Below are positions 1 through 8,196 of a DNA stretch of 64,000 bases, piece by piece. The notes beneath the pieces are model-generated. The model made no database searches. It saw nothing but the letters and a program-made list of their open reading frames with translations, and had not been told where the DNA came from. Position 1 is the stretch's first letter; each line of letters starts with the position of its first letter. Source of the DNA: Pseudonocardia acidicola (GTDB lineage Bacteria; Actinomycetota; Actinomycetes; Mycobacteriales; Pseudonocardiaceae); the NCBI RefSeq assembly GCF_012911935.1, contig NZ_JAAXLA010000005.1:62001-126000 (forward strand), read 5' to 3'. Position numbers and translations under genes: made by a program.

Positions 1-106
1 ACCGGGCACCGCCCCCACCGCATGCCTGAAGCAGAGGCATGGTCCCGAACGCCAATGCGGCAAGGCCGCCGGCCCTCAGGAGTTGCCTGCGCGAAGTGCC
101 CACCAT
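1..106 (-). CDS. Substrate-binding lipoprotein, N-terminal part (runs off window)
   Basis: Reading leftward from an ATG at 106, the first 35 residues form an exported-lipoprotein signal: a twin-arginine stretch SRRQLL at residues 5-10, a hydrophobic core, then a lipobox LLQAC followed by a glycine run. The protein would be exported, probably by Tat, and anchored by the cysteine. It is divergent from a SIS-domain sugar-phosphate enzyme 110 nt away, which suggests a solute-binding component of an amino-sugar ABC transporter. That role is inferred from context, because the ligand-binding domain lies outside the window. Confidence 0.7.
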   Translation of the reverse strand, partial: MVGTSRRQLLRAGGLAALAFGTMPLLQACGGGGAR

Positions 107-123
107 GCTCGGTAGCCTTCCTT

Positions 124-135
124 CGGAAACTTTCG
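124..135. promoter_or_regulatory. Candidate LacI-type operator in divergent promoter
   Basis: CGGAAACTTTCG carries GAAA and TTTC arms around a central C and resembles the CGAAA-N-TTTCG operators of actinobacterial LacI-type sugar regulators. It sits between the divergent lipoprotein and SIS genes. A second suggestive string, GGTCTAG at 139-145, resembles the core of DasR sites. Both calls rest on pattern alone. Confidence 0.35.
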
Positions 136-215
136 TAAGGTCTAGCTGGCGTGTCGGTGAACTGTCAAGAGCCGTCCCGGGACATGCCGGGGGGACGGCG
201 TGATGGAGGTCCGCA

Positions 216-1280
216 GTGACGCAAGGATCCGTTCTGCAGGAACCGGTGACCGCCGGCCGGGCAATGGCGACCGAGATCGCCGAGCAGCCGGAGGTGTGGC
301 GCCGATCGGTCGCCTCCCTCGGCCGCCTCGCGCCCGTCGTGGCGGCCCTGAAGCGGAAGCAGCCACGCTTCGTCCTGCTCGCGGCCCGTGGCACGTCCGA
401 TCACGCCGCCCTGTACGCCAAGTACCTCTTCGAGGTCATCCACGGCATGCCGGTGGGGCTCGCCTCGCCGTCCACCGTGACCGCCTACGGCTCGACCCCG
501 GATCTGCGGGACACGCTGCTGATTGCGGTCAGCCAGTCGGGCCAGTCCCCCGACCTGATCGAGATGGTGCAGACCGGCCGCCGCCACGGAGCGATCACGC
601 TGTCGGTCACCAATGCGCCGGCATCCCCGCTCGCTCAGGCCGCCGAGCTGCACATCGACGTCCTCGCCGGTGAAGAGCGAGCCGTGGCTGCGACGAAGTC
701 CTACACCGCGCAGCTGCTCGCGCTGTACCTGCTGGTGGACCTGCTCCGCGACGGCGACGGCTCCGCCCTGGGCGCGCTGCCGGCCGCCGGCGACGCGCTG
801 GTCGCCCGGTCCGAGGACGTCCGGGCGCTCGCGGCGCGCTACCAGTTCGCCTCCCGGCTCGTGGTCACCGGCCGCGGCTACGCCTATCCGACAGCCCGCG
901 AAGGCGCGTTGAAGCTGATGGAGACCTGTTACCTCAGCGCGCAGGCCTTCTCCGGCGCCGATCTGCTGCACGGCCCACTGGCCATGGTCACGTCCCAGGT
1001 CCCCGTCCTGGCCGTCGCCCCGGACGGCGTCGGGGGCCAGAGCATGGGTGAGGTACTGCAGCGCCTGCACGCCGTCGGCGCCCACGTCCTCACCATCGGC
1101 GGCGCCCAGGCGATCGCCGCCTCCAGCGCCGGCCTGCAGCTGCCCGCCGGGATCGACGAAGCGGTATCCCCGCTGCTCGAGATCCTCCCGCTGCAGCAGC
1201 TCGCGCTCCACCTGGCTATCACGCGCGGCGAGAACCCCGACATCCCGCGGGGACTGTCGAAGATCACCAAGACCTTGTGA
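216..1280 (+). CDS. SIS-domain sugar-phosphate isomerase/deaminase (AgaS/NagB-II type)
   Basis: The 354-residue protein has two SIS (sugar isomerase) domains, the usual layout of glucosamine-6-phosphate deaminase-like and fructoselysine-6-phosphate-deglycase-like enzymes that act on amino-sugar phosphates in the cytosol. Visible phosphosugar-binding motifs are ARGTSDH (57-63), SQSGQSPD (106-113) and GEERAVAATKSYT (152-164). There is no glutaminase domain, so it is not GlmS. The GTG start at 216 has GGAGG at 205-209. A divergent lipoprotein supports import and catabolism of an amino sugar. The second domain and 46 nt of downstream DNA are repeated in inverted orientation at 61764-62350. Confidence 0.85.
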   Translation: MTQGSVLQEPVTAGRAMATEIAEQPEVWRRSVASLGRLAPVVAALKRKQPRFVLLAARGTSDHAALYAKYLFEVIHGMPVGLASPSTVTAYGSTPDLRDTLLIAVSQSGQSPDLIEMVQTGRRHGAITLSVTNAPASPLAQAAELHIDVLAGEERAVAATKSYTAQLLALYLLVDLLRDGDGSALGALPAAGDALVARSEDVRALAARYQFASRLVVTGRGYAYPTAREGALKLMETCYLSAQAFSGADLLHGPLAMVTSQVPVLAVAPDGVGGQSMGEVLQRLHAVGAHVLTIGGAQAIAASSAGLQLPAGIDEAVSPLLEILPLQQLALHLAITRGENPDIPRGLSKITKTL

Positions 1281-1326
1281 CCGCCCGGCGATATCACCGG
1301 CGAAATCGCCGATACCGAGCATCTAC
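740..1326 (+). repeat. Left copy of a 587-bp inverted duplication
   Basis: This block covers the second SIS domain and 46 nt past the stop codon. It is matched almost base for base by the reverse complement of 61764-62350; I see only a few substitutions, for example C/T near 1065 and G/A at 1319. This copy lies in an intact gene. Confidence 0.9.
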
Positions 1327-1390
1327 CTGAGGCGCCGGAGGCGTGCACTGCCCGATCGTGCCAGCAGCCGTCCGCCAGTGACCGTCGGCT

Positions 1391-2167
1391 TCACGCCGAG
1401 GGCGGGGCCCCAGTGCGGGCGGAACTGGAGCGGACCAACGCGATCGCGGCGATGGCGATCCAGATCGCCTCGACCACCGACATCGCGATGGCGAAGATCA
1501 GGCCGGGGGTGCCGAAGACGGCGGTGACGCCGGCGAGGACGAACAGCCCGGCGACGATCAGCGCGCTGCGGCTGAACACCGGGCGCAACACGGCCGCGCC
1601 GCGCAGGGCCATCCCGATACCGGCGAACAGCAGCGGGGCCGGGGCCAGCGGGAAGATGCGGGCGAACACGCCGTTGGACAGCGCGAAGGTGGTCGCGACG
1701 GTGGCCCGGTCGCCGGCGGCGGCCGCCATCGGCACCGCCTCCAGCAGCGCGGCCTCGATGGTCACCACGGCGAGCAGCAGCGCGGCGCCGGTGAGGGTGG
1801 CCGCGCCGGCCAGCCGGTCCCGGGCGCCGGACAGTTGCAGGAGAACCAGGAAGAACAGGACGCTGAGCAGGGCGCCGGTGACCTGCAGCCAACCGCCGGC
1901 GTAGAACAGCAGCGCGTGGCCGGTGGCGAAGGCGATCAGGTGGTCCGGGGTGGCGCCGGCGTAGGGCCAGCCGACCAGCGCGGGCGTGGCGAAGTAGATG
2001 ACGAGCAGGATCGGGCCGGCGATGCCGGCGGCCCCGCCCCACCGCCGCATCCGGGTCACTGGTTGCGTACCCGGCGGCACCGGCGGCCGGGCCGCGGCGC
2101 TCGCCGCCGGTGCAGCGTCGAGGGAGGCGGGCTCGGTGCGCTGCTCGGACACGAGGCTTAGCTCCAT
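1391..2167 (-). CDS. Multi-pass membrane protein (DUF4386-like)
   Basis: From an ATG at 2167 the protein has 258 residues: a cytosolic Ala/Pro-rich leader of about 45 residues, then six or seven hydrophobic segments (for example GIAGPILLVIYFATP and LLFAGIGMALRGA). The pattern resembles DUF4386-type integral membrane proteins of unknown function. An in-frame GTG/ATG further upstream would overlap the marR promoter, so the 2167 start is preferred. It is divergent from a MarR regulator across 35 nt holding a palindrome, so it is probably that regulator's target. Confidence 0.65.
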   Translation of the reverse strand: MELSLVSEQRTEPASLDAAPAASAAARPPVPPGTQPVTRMRRWGGAAGIAGPILLVIYFATPALVGWPYAGATPDHLIAFATGHALLFYAGGWLQVTGALLSVLFFLVLLQLSGARDRLAGAATLTGAALLLAVVTIEAALLEAVPMAAAAGDRATVATTFALSNGVFARIFPLAPAPLLFAGIGMALRGAAVLRPVFSRSALIVAGLFVLAGVTAVFGTPGLIFAIAMSVVEAIWIAIAAIALVRSSSARTGAPPSA

Positions 2168-2169
2168 TT

Positions 2170-2182
2170 TCGAGGAACTCGA
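2170..2182. promoter_or_regulatory. Candidate MarR operator
   Basis: TCGAG-GAA-CTCGA is a perfect inverted repeat in the 35-nt gap between the divergent membrane-protein and marR starts. A second, overlapping repeat CTCG-N5-CGAG follows at 2178-2190. Position and symmetry suit autoregulation by the adjacent MarR protein; this is inferred. Confidence 0.5.
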
Positions 2183-2202
2183 TGTGCGAGTAGGGTGGTG
2201 GT

Positions 2203-2727
2203 GTGCAGCCCTCCGTGTCAACCCCGCCCGCCGGTGAGCACGTGAATCCCGTGCAGCGGGTGATCTCCGAACTGCGCGCGCTGTCGACCGTTCAGGACCG
2301 GCTCGACCAGTACGCCGCTGCCCGCTTCGGGGTCAACCGCACTGATCTGCGGGCACTGGACCTCATCGGACAGGCTGGCGCCACGTCTCCGACCGCGCTG
2401 GCGGCGGCGCTGGGCATGTCCACGGGCGCCACGAGCACCGTGCTGGACCGCCTGGAGGCCGCCGGCTACGTCCGGCGTGAGCCCGACCCCCACCACCGCA
2501 GGCGCACCGTGGTGCGGATGACACCGGCGGCCGAGGCGCTGTCCGCCGGGATCTTCGACCCGGTCATCGGCGCCACCGCCGAGCGCGCCGGCGCCCTGCC
2601 CGCACACCTGCTGGCCGACGTCGCGGCGTTCCTGGCCGCTCATCGCCAGGCCCTCGCGGACTACCTCGATGGGCAAGCCGCGACCACGACCGCCGAAGGC
2701 GACGCCGACCCCGGTGCAGGCCGCTGA
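2203..2727 (+). CDS. MarR-family transcriptional regulator
   Basis: The 174-residue protein shows the winged helix-turn-helix of MarR regulators: recognition-helix region TSPTALAAALGMSTGATSTV, then LDRLEAAGYVRR and the wing with DPHHRRRTVVRMT. The leading and trailing helices would form the dimer interface. It starts at GTG 2203; an in-frame GTG at 2242 (VNPVQRV) is an alternative. It probably represses itself and the divergent membrane protein. The C-terminal 15 residues are low-complexity and may be junk added when the downstream DNA was rearranged. Confidence 0.8.
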   Translation: MQPSVSTPPAGEHVNPVQRVISELRALSTVQDRLDQYAAARFGVNRTDLRALDLIGQAGATSPTALAAALGMSTGATSTVLDRLEAAGYVRREPDPHHRRRTVVRMTPAAEALSAGIFDPVIGATAERAGALPAHLLADVAAFLAAHRQALADYLDGQAATTTAEGDADPGAGR

Positions 2728-2849
2728 GCGAGCCCCATCGGCACGAACCGGCCGTGTGGCCGCCGGGACCTGCCTTGTGGCAAGAACTCACGCGATCTAT
2801 CCAGCGGGGCCAGCAGACGCCGAGTGGAGGGGCCGGGCCCCGAACACGG

Positions 2850-2878
2850 CGAGGGCCCGACCGCTGGCCGGGCCCTCG
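2850..2878. terminator. Hairpin terminator, 10-bp perfect stem
   Basis: CGAGGGCCCG at 2850-2859 pairs perfectly with CGGGCCCTCG at 2869-2878 across a 9-nt loop. It lies between converging frames, after marR and just past the 2893 stop on the other strand. It has no T-run, so it is a GC-type, probably bidirectional, terminator. Confidence 0.6.
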
Positions 2879-2892
2879 TCATCATGGCCGTG

Positions 2893-3135
2893 CTATGCCG
2901 CGGCGGGGAGGTCCGCGTCAGCGTCGCCGCGGGATCCGGCCACCTCCTGGAGCCAGTCGCGCTCCCACTGGGCGCGCCGATCCTGGGTGAGCATGGCGAA
3001 GCCGTGGACCCACTGGGTGGGCTGGTGAACGGTCGCGACCCGCCGTCGGCGCCGCGCGCGGGTCGCGACCTGGGCGCCCGGCCCACCTCCACTCGGTTCA
3101 ACAGCGCCTCGTGGCGCTCCAGGTCGGTGCCCCAC
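2893..3135 (-). pseudogene. C-terminal fragment of an unidentified protein
   Basis: The end of this frame (HQPTQWVHGFAMLTQ, then DRRAQWERDWLQEVAG, then DADLPAAA) reads like a genuine protein C-terminus, Trp-rich and charged, and stops just before the 2850-2878 hairpin. Its upstream part is out of frame with the transposase remnant that precedes it at about 3130. I do not recognise the family. It looks like the tail of a gene joined to IS3 debris by a deletion. Confidence 0.35.
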
Positions 3136-3875
3136 AGCTGGTTCGGCGCCTCGGCCTGGAAGTGGCGCTCCACCAGGTCCGTGTGCCAGATCGCGACGGG
3201 ATCGGGCCGGGTGGTGCGCACCTCCTTGGTCCGCCGGACGCCCTCGATCCCGGCCGTGCGCATGAGGCGGGCGACCTGGTCACGCCCCACCTCCAGGCCG
3301 GCCCGGTGGGCGGCCTTCCACAACTTCCGCGCCCCGTAGCCGCGGTAGTTGTTCTCCCACAAGGTGGCCAGCCGTGGGATCAGCTCCGCGTCGCGGCGGG
3401 CCCGCTTCGAGAGCGGGCGGGACCTGGCGGCGTAGTAGCTGCTCGGGGCCACCTGCAGGACCCGGCAGATGGGCTCGACCCCGAGCGGCTTTCCTCGACC
3501 ACGTCGTCGCGGTGGGCGTCGATGAACGCCACAGCCTGCGATGCTGGCGGTCGAGCTCCGCCCCGAAGAACTCGCGGCCCGCTTCAAGATCTCATTCGCC
3601 CGGCGCAGCTCGCGGACCTCCTGCTCGAGCTCGCGGACCCGAGCGGCCTCGTCGATGGTCACACCGGGTTCGGGCCCGTCGTCGACGTCGGCCCGGCGCA
3701 CCCACAACCGCACCGACTCGACCCCGTAGCCGAGCTGCTCGACCACGTGCTTCACGGTGCCGTGATCGCTACCCAACTCCGCGCGCAGTGCCCGGACCAT
3801 CCGCACCGCCGCGGCCTTCTCCTCCTCGGAGTACCGGCGCGTGGTCGGCTTGCCCGGCGCCTGCTGTCTCGGCAT
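3110..3875 (-). mobile_element. IS3-family transposase remnant (OrfA + partial OrfB)
   Basis: From an ATG at 3875 the frame gives a classical IS3 OrfA: RRYSEEEKAAAVRMVRAL, a helix-turn-helix around VEQLGYGVESVRLWVRRA, and a leucine-zipper tail ending RRANEILKRA. OrfB follows after a frame disturbance near 3560, starting around KPLGVEPICRVLQVAPSSYY and running through NYRGYGARKLW to NQLWGTD, the first catalytic aspartate. The rest of the DDE core is missing; the sequence switches to unrelated DNA near 3130. The element cannot be active. Confidence 0.75.
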
Positions 3876-3926
3876 GGCTCCATCCTCGTTTCCAAGGTCA
3901 GGAACCTCCACCAGACCCAGGGCGAG

Positions 3927-4094
3927 TCACTTCTCCTGCTCGAGCTTGGCGTCGGCGGCGGCGATGTCCGCGTCGAGCTTGGCTGTCGTCCGGATGTTGT
4001 CCAGGCGCGCCCGGATGGCGGCCGTGCCTGCTTCGGTGCGGTCGTCGACCGTGACCTCGACGAAGGCCTCTGCGATGCGAAAACCGTCGGCCAC
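3927..4094 (-). pseudogene. Truncated phage tape-measure-like N-terminus
   Basis: A GTG at 4094 opens a 55-residue frame with FRIAEAFVEVTVDDRTEAG, then IRARLDNIRTTAKLDADI and AAADAKLEQEK. Short repeats of Asp/Ala/Leu of this kind are typical of the first residues of tail tape-measure proteins in actinophages. It ends about 30 nt before the apparent IS3 boundary. No other tail genes are nearby, so it is an isolated prophage relic. The assignment rests on sequence flavour and is tentative. Confidence 0.4.
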
Positions 4095-4276
4095 AGGAGA
4101 GACCTGTCCTTGCCTCAATCCCCGTCGCCTTTTGTTAGCTGAGCCTGGCCTACCGCCGTACCCGTCTAATGCCCTCGCGCATGACACCGCCATCGAGGAG
4201 GGCCGGGACCTGTCCCTCGATGAGCGGCATCCTGGCCGACAGCTCCTATCGTCTCTGCCGGCCTGACGGCCCGGCC

Positions 4277-5008
4277 TCACTTCAGGTGCCGGGCGAAGAA
4301 CCGGTTCCCGTCGTCCCCCTCGAACTGCGGGACGCCGGTGTGCCCGCCCATGTTGGCGTGCAGCGTCTTCTCCTTGGCGCCGAGGGCGTCGAACAGGTCC
4401 AGGGCCATCTGCCGGTCGTTTCCTTCGTCGTCCCACTGCAGCAGGACCTGCAGCGGGATGGTGACCTGCCGGGCCTCCTCGAACAGGGTGTGGGGCACGA
4501 AACTCCCGGCGAACAGAAGGGCGGCGGAGATGCGCGGCTCGACCACCGCCAGCCGGATGCCGATGGCGATCACCCCTCCCGCGTACCCGACCGGGCCGCC
4601 GATCTCGGGCAGCGAAAGGAGGGCGTCCAGGGCGGCCCGCCATTCCGGGACCGCCTTTTCGACCAGCGGGAGGACGAGCCGGTCGACGATCTCGTCGTCG
4701 ACCGGCTCGCCGGCCTCCAGCGCCCGGCGCAGGTCGGCGCGGGCCTCTTCGGCGGTGGCGGAACGGGGCCGGTCACCGCTCCAGGGGAGCTCGATGGTGG
4801 CCGCGGCGAAGCCCTCCGCCGCGCAGTGCCGGGCCCGGGCGACCAGTCGGGGGTACATCTTGTGCAGTCCGCCGGGGTGGCCGAGCAGGATCAGCGGGGC
4901 CGGTGCGGAGGCGGATCCAGACGTCCACAGGATGCCGGGGATCTCGCCGAGGGTGAACCCGCGTTCGACGACGCCGTCGTCGAGGTGCTGTTCGGATGCG
5001 AATCGCAT
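4277..5008 (-). CDS. Alpha/beta hydrolase of dienelactone-hydrolase type, nucleophile Ser replaced by Ala
   Basis: The 243-residue protein has the alpha/beta-hydrolase outline: LLGHPGGLHKMYP (oxyanion strand, 41-53), nucleophile elbow GPVGYAGGVIAIG (138-150), acidic QWDDEGND (191-198) and a late histidine in NMGGHTGVP (219-227). The elbow would be expected to read GYSGG, but here residue 143 is Ala (codon GCG; TCG would be Ser), so catalysis of the usual type should be lost. The rest of the frame is intact, suggesting a recent point mutation or a non-catalytic role. Confidence 0.75.
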   Translation of the reverse strand: MRFASEQHLDDGVVERGFTLGEIPGILWTSGSASAPAPLILLGHPGGLHKMYPRLVARARHCAAEGFAAATIELPWSGDRPRSATAEEARADLRRALEAGEPVDDEIVDRLVLPLVEKAVPEWRAALDALLSLPEIGGPVGYAGGVIAIGIRLAVVEPRISAALLFAGSFVPHTLFEEARQVTIPLQVLLQWDDEGNDRQMALDLFDALGAKEKTLHANMGGHTGVPQFEGDDGNRFFARHLK

Positions 5009-5555
5009 GGTCGTGCCTTTCGGGAGTGCTCGTGAATGGCGCTCCCGGACGACCTATCGTCCGACCGTGACCCCGGAGGGGAGCACCCATGTCGATACTG
5101 CGTTCACGGGTACCACCTCCTCGATTTCTCGCACGGCCGCCGGAAAAGTAGCAGTGGTCGCCGTGGTCCGCCAACGGGTTTTCGCGCAGGCTCCGTAGCC
5201 GGACGTCACGGAGCCACTCGCCTCAAGGCCAAGGGTGTGCAGTCAAGGGCTTCGGCCTGTGGCGTGATCGCAGCATGGCGAAGCCACACCGCGGTCAGCG
5301 GCAGGTACCGGGACAGTGCCCCGGCCTTCTCCGGGCTCAGCCTCTCACGACACGCCGACGTGCCGTTGCAGTACAAACTGCTCGCTGGAGCCGTGAGAGC
5401 AGCCAGTGGGACCGCAGGTCAGCGGGCCGGAATCGGCTGTCACTTGATACGCCCTCAAGCGTGTCCCAGACGCAACGAGCCCCCGACCGGTGTGGTCGGG
5501 GGATTGTTGTGCGAGGAGCGGATGGATCGCCCGGCGCGGCACCGAGTGGCATGGG
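5009..5555. other. 547-nt gap without a convincing gene
   Basis: Open frames here lack recognisable protein sequence. The only clear structure is the terminator hairpin at 5480-5502. Confidence 0.5.
5480..5502 (+). terminator. Rho-independent-like terminator
   Basis: CCCCCGACC at 5480-5488 pairs with GGTCGGGGG at 5494-5502 across a 5-nt loop and is followed by ATTGTTGT on the + strand. The 9-bp stem and T-rich tail suit termination of a + transcript. No intact + gene is visible upstream. Confidence 0.6.
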
Positions 5556-5747
5556 TTAGCAGCGGCCGGCGACCCAGTAGACGAGCGAGTTCCCGGGGTT
5601 GATGGTGATGAACGCCCGCCAGAGGTTCTTCTTGCCTCGTATCTGATCGTCGGAGCGCCGGGTGAGATCGCGCCAGGCCAGCGCGGCAGAGATGACTTCG
5701 AGGACGAGGATTGCCAGCAACGCTGGCTTGGGTGGTCTGCGCGTCAC
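5556..5747 (-). CDS. Small membrane protein with PLDc_N-type domain
   Basis: The 63-residue protein begins MTRRPPKP, has one hydrophobic helix (ALLAILVLEVISAALAW), then the signature DLTRRSDDQIRGKKNLWRAF and a second short hydrophobic stretch INPGNSLVYWVAGRC. This matches the short actinobacterial proteins with a phospholipase-D-nuclease N-terminal domain (two membrane helices around a D-x-x-x-R-x-x-D-x-x-x-G-x-K-x-x-W motif). The function is unknown. It stands alone between a terminator region and degenerate DNA. Confidence 0.65.
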   Translation of the reverse strand: MTRRPPKPALLAILVLEVISAALAWRDLTRRSDDQIRGKKNLWRAFITINPGNSLVYWVAGRC

Positions 5748-5899
5748 ATGCCCTTATTACCGTGCTCCCCGCACCTGGAACGACGAGACCCTAGGAAACA
5801 GCCTCTCGGACCGTTTCCGGGGGTGTCGAGGCGCAGGATGCACCTCTGGTCGCGGGGTGGCTGCGGTGAAACGAATCGAGAGGTCAACGACTCATTTAC

Positions 5900-6363
5900 A
5901 GGTGGCTACCGAAAGGCCGGTGCGGCCCGGCGTACCGGGCGGAGTCGGCCGCCGAGGGCTATGACGAGAATCGGGTGGTCGGCGGGTACAGCCCCGGGCA
6001 GATCATCGAGGATCACGACGCCCGGCTCACCGAGCGGTTCCTGTATGCCTTTTGGAGGCTGTGCGAGCAGCGCATCGCCGAGGTGCCCGAAGCCGCCGTC
6101 GCCCACAGCGCCCGGGTGTTGGCCGAGCCCACGGGGTTTCCCCGGAGGTCCGGGTCGTCGACGTGCGCGATGTTGCCCGGCCGGCCGGTGATGCCGCCGC
6201 CGGGGGCGGGACTGGCACCACCGGTGGATGGTGCGGATGCACAAGGTGCGCCAGTGGTACCCGAGCGAACAGCGGCACAGGGTGATCTATCGCGGCCCCT
6301 ACTTGAAGGGCCCGGCCGACAAGCCGCTGCTCGGCGGAGAGGTCGTGCGCAGAGTGGTCCGCT
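5900..6363 (+). pseudogene. Frameshifted conserved hypothetical gene
   Basis: Two stretches look protein-coding but lie in different frames: GGYSPGQIIEDHDARLTERF and FWRLCEQRIAEVPEAAVAHS near 5977-6120, and MVRMHKVRQWYPSEQRHRVI, YRGPYLKGPADKPLLGGEVV ending at TGA 6361-6363. The gap between them is low-complexity. I regard it as one decayed gene with at least one frameshift; the family function is unknown to me. Confidence 0.4.
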
Positions 6364-6454
6364 GACGGCGATGCGAGTCCGGGCTGGCGCATAACCCGTT
6401 AACGTTCGCGGTGGTGTCCGTGTTGGTGGACCCCACCCGTCCGCTGCGGCACCA

Positions 6455-6745
6455 ATGTCCATGACTGAGCCAGCTCGACGGTGTCGTATCGCATGGCCCT
6501 CGAGCGCGCCGATGCACTGCCCGACCACGACGCAGCCCGAAGTCGTCGGGAAGATCATCCACCTGCGGCAGCACTACCACTTCGGCCCGATGAAGATCGC
6601 CATGTACCTGCAGCGCTACCACGACATCACGATCAGCCAGTCCGGCGTGTGGCGGATCCTCAAACGCCTGGACATGAGCCGGCTGCCCGCCTCGCAGCGC
6701 CACAAGCGCCGTGAGCAGCGCTGGAAGCGCTACGAACCGAACTGA
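6455..6745 (+). pseudogene. IS481-family transposase fragment
   Basis: From about 6525 the frame gives EVVGKIIHLRQHYHFGPMKI, AMYLQRYHDITISQSGVWRI, then LKRLDMSRLPASQRHKRREQ: the linker region just before the DDE core of IS481-type integrase/transposases. It ends at RWKRYEPN, where an intact protein would continue into the first catalytic aspartate. Both ends are missing, so it is a relic. Confidence 0.7.
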
Positions 6746-6868
6746 TGCTCGAGGTTGTTCACATCTGAAGCCTTGCCGATGACGTAACCGGTCACGGGGA
6801 TCGGCTTGCCAGGCACGAGCCCGCTGGAACTGCTACTGGGCCCGGTCCCGCCGACCTGCTGCGACGCG

Positions 6869-7252
6869 CTAGCGGCCGAGTGTGAACCACGGCTCGAGCC
6901 GTTCGGCGATCTTCTGCACCCCGGACACCGCCCCCGATGCCACGTCCATCACAAGATCGAACTTGGCGTCGTCGTCGGCGACGAGGGCCCAACCGTTGAG
7001 CCAACAGAAAACCTCCGTGGCCAGCCAGCCGAGGCGCTTGTTCCCGTCGACGAGGGCGTGATTGCGCACCAGGGACTCGAGCAGGGCCGCCGCCTTCTCG
7101 GGCAGCGTCGGGTACGCGTCGGCGCCGTACACCGTGGTGCGTGGCCGCGCGACGGCCGACTCGAGCAGGCCGAAGTCGCGCACGGCGACCTCGCCGTCGG
7201 TCGCGACGTCAGCGACCTGCAGCAGTGAGTCGAGCGTGAGGTGTTCGGTCAC
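6869..7252 (-). CDS. doc: Doc-type toxin (Fic fold)
   Basis: The 127-residue protein carries the Doc/Fic motif NHALVDGNKRLG (64-75), matching H-x-x-x-D-x-N-K-R. Doc toxins phosphorylate elongation factor Tu and stop translation. Other family features are visible: an N-terminal helix TLDSLLQVADVA, RDFGLLESAVARPRTTVYG, and FCWLNGW after the motif. Its start overlaps the upstream antitoxin stop by 4 nt (ATGA), the usual coupling in toxin-antitoxin operons. All key residues are present, so it is probably active. Confidence 0.85.
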   Translation of the reverse strand: MTEHLTLDSLLQVADVATDGEVAVRDFGLLESAVARPRTTVYGADAYPTLPEKAAALLESLVRNHALVDGNKRLGWLATEVFCWLNGWALVADDDAKFDLVMDVASGAVSGVQKIAERLEPWFTLGR

Positions 7253-7455
7253 GCCTCGCCCAACCGGCGCAGCAGATCCTTGTTGCGCGGGCCGAGGATC
7301 GCGAGTGCCTCCGTCACCCGCTCGCGGTGGGCGTGGCGCTCGACGTATTCACGCACGGCGGCACGCGCGACGTCCTGCATCGACCGGTCCTCCGCCTCTG
7401 CCTGGGCGCGGAGAGCCTCCGTCTCGTCCTCGGTGAACCGCACGTTCATCGCCAT
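7249..7455 (-). CDS. Ribbon-helix-helix antitoxin for Doc
   Basis: The 68-residue protein starts at ATG 7455 (MAMNVRFTEDE). A beta-strand NVRFT followed by two amphipathic helices (DETEALRAQAEAEDRS, MQDVARAAVREYVERH) gives a ribbon-helix-helix DNA-binding domain. The C-terminal helix (ALAILGPRNKDLLRRLGEA) would neutralise the toxin. It is first in the operon, as expected of an antitoxin that autoregulates. It is an RHH protein rather than a classical Phd fold. Confidence 0.8.
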   Translation of the reverse strand: MAMNVRFTEDETEALRAQAEAEDRSMQDVARAAVREYVERHAHRERVTEALAILGPRNKDLLRRLGEA

Positions 7456-7527
7456 ACCCTGACGGTACCACTTTGACACCGCGTGTGACGTGCGGTTATT
7501 CGCCGTTCTGCCGCAGCTTTGCCAGCT

Positions 7528-8196
7528 ATGGCTGAGGAGCGTTTACGCCGTATGCGCGAGCACTACCACGTACAACTCGGCACGCTCGCCGACATGTGCG
7601 ATGAGGCGGCGACCGCCCTGGACAAGACCACCCGCGCACTCCTCGACAGCGACCTGCGGCTGGCCGAGGAAACCATCACCGACGACATCAAGATCGACGA
7701 CATCCGGGCCGGCGTCGAGGAACAGGCCTTCGCCCTGCTCGCCCTGCAGGCCCCGGTCGCCACCGACCTGCGGATCGTGGTCTCGGCAATCCACGCCGCC
7801 GGCGACATCGAACGCATGGGCGACCTGGCCCTGCACATCGCCCGAGCCGCCCGCCGCCGACACCCACAGCCGGTGCTACCCGACGACATCACGCCCTACT
7901 TCGCCAAGATGGGCCGGATCGGCGTCGCCCTCGCCCGCAAGGCCGGCGAGGTCATCCGCAGCCGCGACCTGGCCGCCGCCGCCGAACTGGAGACCGACGA
8001 CGACGCCATGGACGCCCTGCACCAGCACATGTTCACCGTGCTGATGGCGCCCCACTGGACCCACAGCGTCGCCGCCGCCGTGGACGCCACACTGCTGGCG
8101 CGCTACTACGAGCGCTACGCCGACCACGCCGTCGCCGTCGCCCGCCACACCATCTACCTCATCACCGGCCAGATGCCCAGCCCGCTCGCGTCCTGA
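7528..8196 (+). CDS. phoU: PhoU phosphate-uptake regulator
   Basis: Two PhoU three-helix repeats are evident: LRIVVSAIHAAGDIERMGDL in the first and YYERYADHAVAVARHTIYLI in the second, with E-x-x-x-D metal-cluster patterns (DIERMGD; YERYADH). PhoU links phosphate transport to the PhoR/PhoP system. The start could be ATG 7528 or ATG 7552 (MREHYHVQLG); the latter fits family starts and has GAGGAG upstream at 7533-7538. It is divergent from the toxin operon and not beside pst genes. A broken Pit transporter on the other side of mgtC is the likely former partner. Confidence 0.85.
   Translation: MAEERLRRMREHYHVQLGTLADMCDEAATALDKTTRALLDSDLRLAEETITDDIKIDDIRAGVEEQAFALLALQAPVATDLRIVVSAIHAAGDIERMGDLALHIARAARRRHPQPVLPDDITPYFAKMGRIGVALARKAGEVIRSRDLAAAAELETDDDAMDALHQHMFTVLMAPHWTHSVAAAVDATLLARYYERYADHAVAVARHTIYLITGQMPSPLAS

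Noticed and set aside
5036-5602. A 188-codon + frame over the 5.0-5.6 kb gap
   Set aside because: The translation lacks any recognisable domain, runs through a terminator hairpin and overlaps the PLDc_N gene on the other strand.
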